Shown piece after piece: positions 56,971 through 64,000 of a stretch of 64,000 nt of DNA. Where the stretch lies: assembly GCA_020631735.1 (NCBI GenBank), contig CM036223.1:10702191-10766190 (forward strand), read 5' to 3'. The notes under the pieces were generated by a model that worked only from the letters and a program-made list of their open reading frames with translations, made no database searches and was not told the origin of the DNA. The DNA comes from Saccharum officinarum (Eukaryota; Streptophyta; Magnoliopsida; Poales; Poaceae). How positions within the stretch are numbered: the stretch's first letter is position 1; each line of letters starts with the position of its first letter. Made by a program: the position numbers and the translations under genes.

Positions 56971-59900
56971 TGTAACGGAACCGTCCAAATTATAAGAGCA
57001 CAAGTATAAAAACAATCACCGAAGTGATCAAATTCTCACACTTGAGCCCATATAACTCCGGTAGTCCAATAAAATCACGAGGGATTTCAAACCAACCAAC
57101 ATACAAGCCAAGATCGTAGTGATTCAACATAACAAGTCACATGTTACAACCATTTCACAAGTAATTCAATATACATCGGAGTTCAACATAGTTATTAATT
57201 TACATTGAAAAGTAGCGGAAGCAAAGTAATTTGAAACTAACATTATTCTTATTTCAAATACATGCCAGTACCATGGTCGACTTCCAACAAAAGCATTAGA
57301 GAGACGATGACTCAGAAGGATCATGCCCGTGATCACACTCCGCCACTAAGGCAGGAGCCAACCAACTCTTGCAGTCGCCGTGATACATCACAACCTGCAA
57401 CAAGTGGGGATAAAACCCTGAGTACGACAAAGTACTCAGCTAGACTTACCCGTCAGAAACCAGAAATAAGGTGACACCAAGGATCATGCAAGGCTGATAT
57501 GAAGTGGGACTAGCTTGACAACATTTTGCATAAAAGCTTAATATAGATGATCAATCATTAATGCTTAAGCATCAAGTTAATTATCATTAACCTATCATCT
57601 ATATTAGAACCTGTACTAGAGCACTCACTTTATTAGGAGCAAACAATATTAACCATAGCAGGTATAAATTGAGGCAACCTTTTCATCGTGATCCAATTAA
57701 CCATCCGTTCAATTTAATTGAATCTACGTTGCCGCTGCTCAAGTCAAGTGCTCACTAACCGGGAGCGACGGCGATTCGAATCGAATTCCTATCCAGCTGG
57801 AGGGGTATTTCTAACACTCACCGAGTCACGCCTGGCGAGGGCTGCTCAGGTCACCTTTGGTACAGTTCAGGAGCCACGGGTCCGAATGATGTCGCGACCC
57901 CAAGGGCGACACTCTGCCAGGTGATAGGGACTCTAACCCCCCCTTGGTCTCACGCCAATGTCCCCAAGCACATCCTTTCTCTCCTCCAAGAAGCAACCTA
58001 CCATTCGATTCCCGGCCTGAACTGTATTACTCGGATTCGCGGTCGGAACGGCTTATCCGGCCAACTAAGTGTTAGACTGCGTTCAACATGACTCAAGGAC
58101 GTACAGCGAATCGGTCCTTAAACGACTCAGACGGGGATAGATTCACACCCAAGACCTCCATGCCTTGTTGCTTCACTATCGTCATCCCGCCCGGTCTCAT
58201 TTCATTTTATTAACACATGGTTCCATTCCACGATAGCAAATATAGCCAACCGTGCCATATATGAATATCCCTATATCTCGCAGGTGACAGGAAATCACCT
58301 GACTTCTACCGCTTAAAGCAGGGCTAAGCATCTACTCGATCCTAGTCTATGTAGGATTCAAGGATTCATATATCTGGACAAGGAATGATATAATGCAGCA
58401 AGAGTTTCCAACCAACTCCTATCACTTAATGCAACAATACTTATAACATATATAGAATTAATTGCTTTGAAGATAGGAGGCTTATAATGCTCCGGGGCTT
58501 GCCTGAGATCCGACACAAGTCAGTTTAGTTAGCTTGCACCGTCATGGTGACATCTCCGGTCCTAGCACTTGCATTCAGGGGTTCTTCCATCTTCTGGACA
58601 GCCCACCGTTACACCATCATCTGTCTCCATATCATGCGCTCCACGTCTGTACCTAGCGTACCTAGGATGAGATGCATAGATACAGATGCATGAACATAAA
58701 GAATACACATGAAGGAATGCAACAAGCATACTAAACAAGCATATGTTACACTATACCCACATAAGCATGTCATACAACCAGCTAGCTATACATGATCAAG
58801 TACTTCATAATTTAGCAAAACATTTTAGGCATGCTACCTTAACTCTAGGTGTCCAAGATAACCATTTGCAATCATACAAACAAGAGCAAGTAGAAGCAAA
58901 CAATTCTAGATACAAGTAGATTTGGACAGCAGCAAACAGTCACTTGTTTCAAACATAACTTAAGCTACAAACATCCCACAAGGATGATCTAAGACTTTAT
59001 GAAAATCCATAGAAATTGTCTACAAGATTGATGTTTACATAAAAAGCTAATTACAAAGTTAAACAGGTCAAACATGTAGATGTTTCAGACCTATCCAGAC
59101 ATGGACATAAAACTGATTGCAACTTCAGAGAAGCATAACTGTAGTTACACAAATCCAAATGACTTGCAAGAAGATATTTTGGAAAGCTTATGAAATTATC
59201 TACATTTCATCTTTAATCATCTCAACCTGATTACCAAGTTATCATGACCAAACATGCCAATCTTTAAAGTCTGCACAGAAGGTAATTAAAATCTGACAGT
59301 AGACTTATTAAGCATGCAACTCTTAAACTATCAGACCTGGGATCATGAAAATTTAACACAAGAAAGATAAGATAATTATCTACAACTTTTGTATTTACCA
59401 AAATCACAGTAAACATCATTTACACCATGAAACTAGTTGCACGAGTAACACCACACATGCAGCCCAACAGCAGTGGTAAAATTATAGACAGAAAACTGAT
59501 AGAAACTTCAGAGAAGCATAAATGGAGTTCTAGACCTCCAACAAACATGATTCTCAACTTTATGGAAAGCTTATAAAGTTACCTACAACTTTCTTGTAAT
59601 CATCTTAAGATGATTCTACAGTTAACATGGTCAATTAATTAAATAATTGCATCTCTGTCCAAAATATGGACAGAATCTGATATGCCACTTTAAACCGTTA
59701 TAACTTGAGTTTCACAAATCCAATAATTATGGTTCTGGACTTTTTAGAAATATTAACAAGTTGCGAACAATTTTGTTATAAACATCTAGAGCTAATTGTG
59801 CTACTAACTAGGTCACACATTATAAACAAGGCAACCCTGTCTGGGTTTGGACAGAAACAGCTACAGCACTTTAGACTACTATAGTTAAACATATACTTAA

Positions 59901-61784
59901 CCAAAAATTGTGCTCTTTAGCTTTTTGAAAAGCTTAAGAAAATTACTACAAATCATTTATTGTCATCAAGGCATAATTCATAACTTAACTAAGCCAAACA
60001 ATGCATATATGCAGAACTGTCCAGAATAGAAGCAAAGCAGCATATAGCATTTGTTATTTTTATAGCTCCTAAACTATCAAGCCTAAAATCTTGAAATTTT
60101 TACTAGACATCATACATCACAAGAATAACACGTCACAAAAATTTCACTTCATTTGGAGTTATATATTTACAGTTATTAAAAATAACAGATCCAACTAGCA
60201 TTCAAAACCTAGTTGCATAAATCTATTTTTACAGCTAAAACTTTAAACTAAAACATGCCATATTATAGATCCAATGCATAGAAAATTTCACAAGGATTCC
60301 AAAAAGTCCTCATTTGCTATTTTACGATTTTTCTATCATTTACTATGTATTTTCAAAGTTCAGCCATTTGAATGCAATACTAATTCCGAAAAAGAAAAAA
60401 AAACATTATGCAGAGTGAACACAAAACTTTCCACAAATCATGTAAGCCCCTATATGTAAATCCTTTGTCTCTAGCACTTTTGCAAAGTGAACACAACAAA
60501 GAGTTTCTGCCTCGCTAGATGGTCCTTCTTCCTCACAGCGACGGAAAACAGCGAAGGGGATGGAGGAGGCCGGCTTGATTCCGGTGAGATAGCGGCCCAG
60601 GACGACGAAGGAGCAGATGGCAGCCAACAACAGCGGCAGGAGGGAGGAGGAGAGGGGTGGCTGGTGTTGGAAGAGGAGGGGCAAAGGAGGGGCGATGGCA
60701 ACAGCGAGCTCCAGCCCGACTCGGCCATGGCTTTGGGCACGAGAGAGCGAGGGAGAAATAGACCGAGGAAAAGAGGAGAAGTGAGCGAGTGAAGGGTCGG
60801 GCTCGATCCCCTTTTTCTCCCCCTCGACACAGAACAGCCCAGGGAGGTGACGCTCATGCACGGGCACGGAGGCCACACGGCGCTCGGTCCTTTCCGATGT
60901 CGGCCACCAAGTTTCAGCGCCTCCAAAACTGCCATCCAAAAGCGACGTATTTACGAGTCTGCCACTCTTCTAATCTCACCTCTATCTCTTAAACCAGATG
61001 ACAATTCGACCAACAAATTATACCGCTGCGTAGGGCTATGAGAGTACTACAACATTGCTTATAGGAGCTCAGTCAAATTCCACTGGTTTGCGAGATATTA
61101 ATTCCCACCATAGGGTTGCACAGGAGGAGTCAAAATTGCACTGTGATCAGCTTGACAGCACTTCGGGGTGGGATCGGGACGCGGTCCAAAAATAAAGTTT
61201 GTTGCATACAAACTAAACTCCAATTTTCATTAAAGGTCAAACTTCATATCTCGAACAAAAATAGTAGTTTCACTTCGGTCAACACCGCGTCGGAAGAAAC
61301 CCTAGTTTTGAGGTTCGGGACCGATTTGCGGCATCTTCTTGTCACTTGTTCCACATGAGCCTTTCATAAGTGTTGTTGTAGGGTTCAATTGGAGTTGTTT
61401 GGTCAAGGTTGCAAGACTTGGTTGATGACATATGTTCTCATTCTCTAAACAAAACAATCCAAGCAAGATATGACTCATTCCTTCAAAATTTCCAACTCTA
61501 CGATGACTTATCATTTCATTTGACTTCTTGATTCCAAACTTCAAGAAACTTTTCCAGGGATGAATATAGATAGTTATTGAGGTGAGACATGTGAAGATAC
61601 TTTGATAGCAACACCCGAGCATATATCTTTTAATTGAGCCTATATGTAAGCGAGGGTGCAATATCCAAGTTTAGGTTAGGGCTTATTTCCATAGGTTTAA
61701 CTTTGATATTGTCATCTCCATTAATCTATCATGTTTGAGCTTAAACCCACTATTTAATTGGTGATAAACACCTGGGGTGTTACA
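56971..61784 (-). repeat. LTR3 of the gypsy array (4814 bp)
   Basis: The 5' LTR in element orientation, with the PBS on its left. It ends GGTGTTACA at 61784, directly followed by the duplicated TGGAT. It shares many variants with LTR1 against LTR2, plus some private changes, mainly in the GC-rich segment. Confidence 0.9.
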
Positions 61785-63613
61785 TGGATGACAAAGATCA
61801 AGTGCTCCAAAGTCTAATTACACAAGCTAGTGGTTCTCTAATGCAAAATCAAGCTAGTACATCATCTCAAGTGCAACAAGATCAACAAGTGACTAGTTCA
61901 TCATCTCCAACTTATGATCAACATCAACATCCAAGCAATCAAGTTCAAGTGCTTCAACCAACTAACATTGCAAGAGACCATCCATTGGACTCCATCATTG
62001 GTGACATACAAAGAGGAGTTCAAACTAGATCAAGATTGGCATCATTTTGTGCTCACTCTTCTTTTGTGTCAATGGAAGAACCTAAGGACATTGATAAAGC
62101 ATTGAGAGATCCGGATTGGGTAAATGCAATGCATGAAGTGCTCAACAACTTCAAGAGAAATGAAGTATGGGAACTAGTTGAAAGGCCTAAGGATCACAAT
62201 GTCATTGGAATAAGATGGGTCTTTCGCAACAAGCAAGATCAAGATGGGATAGTAGTAAGGAACAAAGCAAGACTAGTAGCTCAAGGTTACACACAAATAG
62301 AGGGTCTTGACTTTGGTGAAACTTATGTCCAGTTGCAAGATTAGAAGCAATTAGGATCTTACTTGCCTATGCTTGTGCTCACAATATCAAGCTATATCAA
62401 ATGGATGTGAAGAGTGCATTTCTCAATGGGTACATTCAAGAGGAGGTGTATGTGGAGTAACCTCCCAGTTTTGAAGATGACAAGAAACCCAACCATGTAT
62501 ACAAGTTAAGGAAGGCTTTGTATGGATTGAAGCAAGCACCTAGAGCATGGTGTAAAAGATTAAGAGATTTCTTGATATCCAAAGGATTTTTTATGGGCAA
62601 AGTTGATACAACACTATTCACCAAGAAGATTGGGAAAGACTTATTTGTATTGCAAATATATGTTGATGATATCATATTCGGTTTAACCAATCAAGATTAT
62701 TGTGATGAGTTTGGAAAAAATGATGGCAAAGGAATTTGAAATGTCAATGATTGGAGAACTTAGTTTCTTTCTTGGACTTCAAATCAAACAAATGAAGGAA
62801 GGAACATTTGTAAGCCAAATCAAGTACATCAAAGATATACTCAAGAAGTTTGGCATGGAAGATGCAAAGAGTATTACAACCTCAATGGGCACTAGTGGAA
62901 GTTTGGATAGTAATAAGAGTGGCAACATGGTGGGTCAAAAGCTATATAGATCAATGATTGGTAGCCTACTCTATGTGATGGCATCAAGGCCCGATGTGAT
63001 GTTTAGTGTATGTATGTGTGCAAGATTTCAAGCCTCACCAAGAGAAAGTCATTTGAAGGCAACAAAGAGAATATTGAGGTACTTAAAGCATACACAAGAT
63101 GTTGGTTTGTGGTATCCCAAAGGTGCAAGTTTTGAGCTAGTTGGATATTCGGATTCCGACTATGCCGGTGACAAAGTGGAGAGAAAGAGCACTTCTGGGA
63201 CTTGTCAATTGTTGGGAAGATCACTTGTCTCATGGTCATCCAAGAAGCAAAATAGTATTGCACTATCTACCTCTGAGGCCGAATACATCGCCGCGGGTAG
63301 TTGTTGTGCACAAATCTTGTGGATGAAGGCAACATTGAAGGATTTTGGAATCAATTTCAAAAATGTGCCATTGCTATGTGACAATGAAAGTGCCGTGAAG
63401 CTAACCAACAATCCGGTTCAACATCAAAGAACAAAGCATATTGATGTTCGCCATCACTTTATTAGAGATCATCAACAAAAGGGTGACATTGCTATTAAGA
63501 GTGTGGGCACCGAAGATCAATTAGCCGATCTATTCACCAAGCCACTTGATGAGAAGAGATTTCACAAGCTAAAGAATGAGTTAAACATACTTGACTTCTC
63601 CAACATGAGTTGA
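61785..63613 (+). pseudogene. Copia-2 pol, second part: reverse transcriptase and RNase H
   Basis: Resumes the pol frame after TGGAT. A Gln/Ser-rich linker leads into RT (WVNAMHEVLNNF, WVFRNKQD). A 1-bp deletion near 62327, a TAA at 62458-62460 (for CAA) and a 1-bp insertion in the A run near 62716 break the frame. Motifs remain readable: YGLKQAPRAW, the RT active site YVDDIIF, then RNase H (GYSDSDYAGD, STSEAEYIA, RTKHIDVRHHFIR). Pol ends at TGA 63611-63613 after LDFSNMS. RT and RNase H would copy element RNA into DNA; with these lesions this copy is inactive, although its gag is intact. Confidence 0.88.
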
Positions 63614-64000
63614 TGCACCCCATATATGACATGCCTCTCCTTCGAGCCCCAAGGTACAATTGGTTGACATGTCATACATTATATACTAAGGACATGTTTA
63701 GTGCATCTAGTCATGATTTCTTATGTTCTAGGATCATTCATGAAAATTAAATGAATTTGAAGTTTATATGGTGCCACTATTGTTTCCATGACTTGTATGA
63801 TCTAGTGGTAGCATATAACTTGTTTAACTAGCTTGTGATCCTAAGTGTTTAATCTAGAAAACTTGTCTAAATATTTGCTTCAACATGGTGCATGATAACC
63901 CTTCTAGTGAGGTGTGAAGAAGCTTGCCCTTGGATCAAACTGAAGTATTTTATTTATGCAAGCAATCTAGGTTGAATCATAAACTTGATCCTCACCCCAT
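63614..64000 (+). other. Copia-2 sequence downstream of pol
   Basis: AT-rich, no ORF of note and no TGAAAG LTR start, so the 3' LTR lies beyond the window. Some Sireviruses have an extra env-like ORF here; none is visible in these 390 bp. Confidence 0.5.

Larger units (their letters stand above)
37916..61784 (-). mobile_element. Non-autonomous gypsy (LARD-like) array: three LTRs, two interiors
   Basis: Units: LTR1 37916-42729, interior 42730-47441, LTR2 47442-52252, interior 52253-56970, LTR3 56971-61784. The period is about 9.53 kb. PPT and PBS positions place the element on the minus strand. The interiors carry no gag, protease, RT, RNase H or integrase motif that I can recognise, only short ORFs, so replication would need proteins from a relative. 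LTRs and interiors are very similar between units but differ at scattered sites. The arrangement is expected from unequal recombination between LTRs of the same or allelic copies. The shared LTR block, leader and inter-ORF segment tie it to the gypsy family with the H3-like ORF. Confidence 0.88.

Noticed and set aside
37916..61784. False duplication by the assembler
   Set aside because: Each LTR and interior has its own scattered variants and the outer TGGAT copies match; still to be confirmed with spanning reads.

Overview
This window is nuclear DNA from a grass, most likely a PACMAD species of the Andropogoneae (sugarcane, sorghum or Miscanthus type). The reasons are one 22-exon ARGONAUTE gene with a GC-rich first exon and monocot AGO1b-like sequence, set in a deep nest of plant LTR retrotransposons. 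I see no bacterial genes, tRNA, rRNA or CRISPR array. One scaffold gap of exactly 100 N lies at 15728-15827.

Layout. 1-5539: minus-strand Ty3/gypsy element: 5' end of an extra ORF (1-50), leader, primer-binding site, and a complete 4.7 kb LTR (827-5539). 5540-9802: a decayed Sirevirus-like Ty1/copia element (Copia-1: rest of its 5' LTR, gag, protease, integrase). 9803-10003: a CACTA-like end. 10004-15727: minus-strand chromovirus (3' LTR, broken pol ending in a chromodomain). 15828-20588: plus-strand copy of the first gypsy family: LTR part, leader, an intact extra ORF (17523-18137), broken gag, truncated 3' LTR. 20589-21356: the missing first part of the Copia-1 LTR, inverted. 22031-29260: AGO1-like gene with one 1-base frameshift in exon 14. 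30144-30660: unrecognised minus-strand exon. 31105-32275: inverted copia LTR fragment. 32276-64000: a second Sirevirus-like element (Copia-2), whose pol is split by a 23.9 kb insertion (37916-61784). That insertion is a non-autonomous gypsy derivative in a three-LTR, two-interior tandem array, flanked by the 5-bp duplication TGGAT.

Main points. (1) The extra ORF of the gypsy family begins with a near copy of the histone H3 tail (18 of the first 21 residues after Met, keeping K4, R8, K9 and S10). A coiled coil and a strongly acidic tail follow, with no histone fold. A second copy at the left window edge conserves the visible part of the tail. Its ATG directly follows a splice-acceptor-like CAG, as does the gag ATG, and a strong donor lies in a conserved block of the LTR. 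(2) Target-site duplications and the overlap of 1-1756 with 17571-15828 indicate that the sequence left of the N gap is in the wrong orientation relative to the right: flipping it turns the inverted duplication into a simple overlap and rejoins both the gypsy element and the Copia-1 LTR. (3) The tandem non-autonomous element shares its LTR block, leader and a short inter-ORF segment with the H3-tail gypsy family but has no recognisable coding domain, and carries a degenerate repeat of about 180 bp in both LTR and interior.

How the parts relate: AGO1 proteins load small RNAs that repress transcripts. Here the gene is surrounded by retroelements, including head-to-head inverted LTRs that could themselves yield double-stranded RNA. 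All coordinates, splice sites and comparisons were read by eye; no alignment or database search was run.
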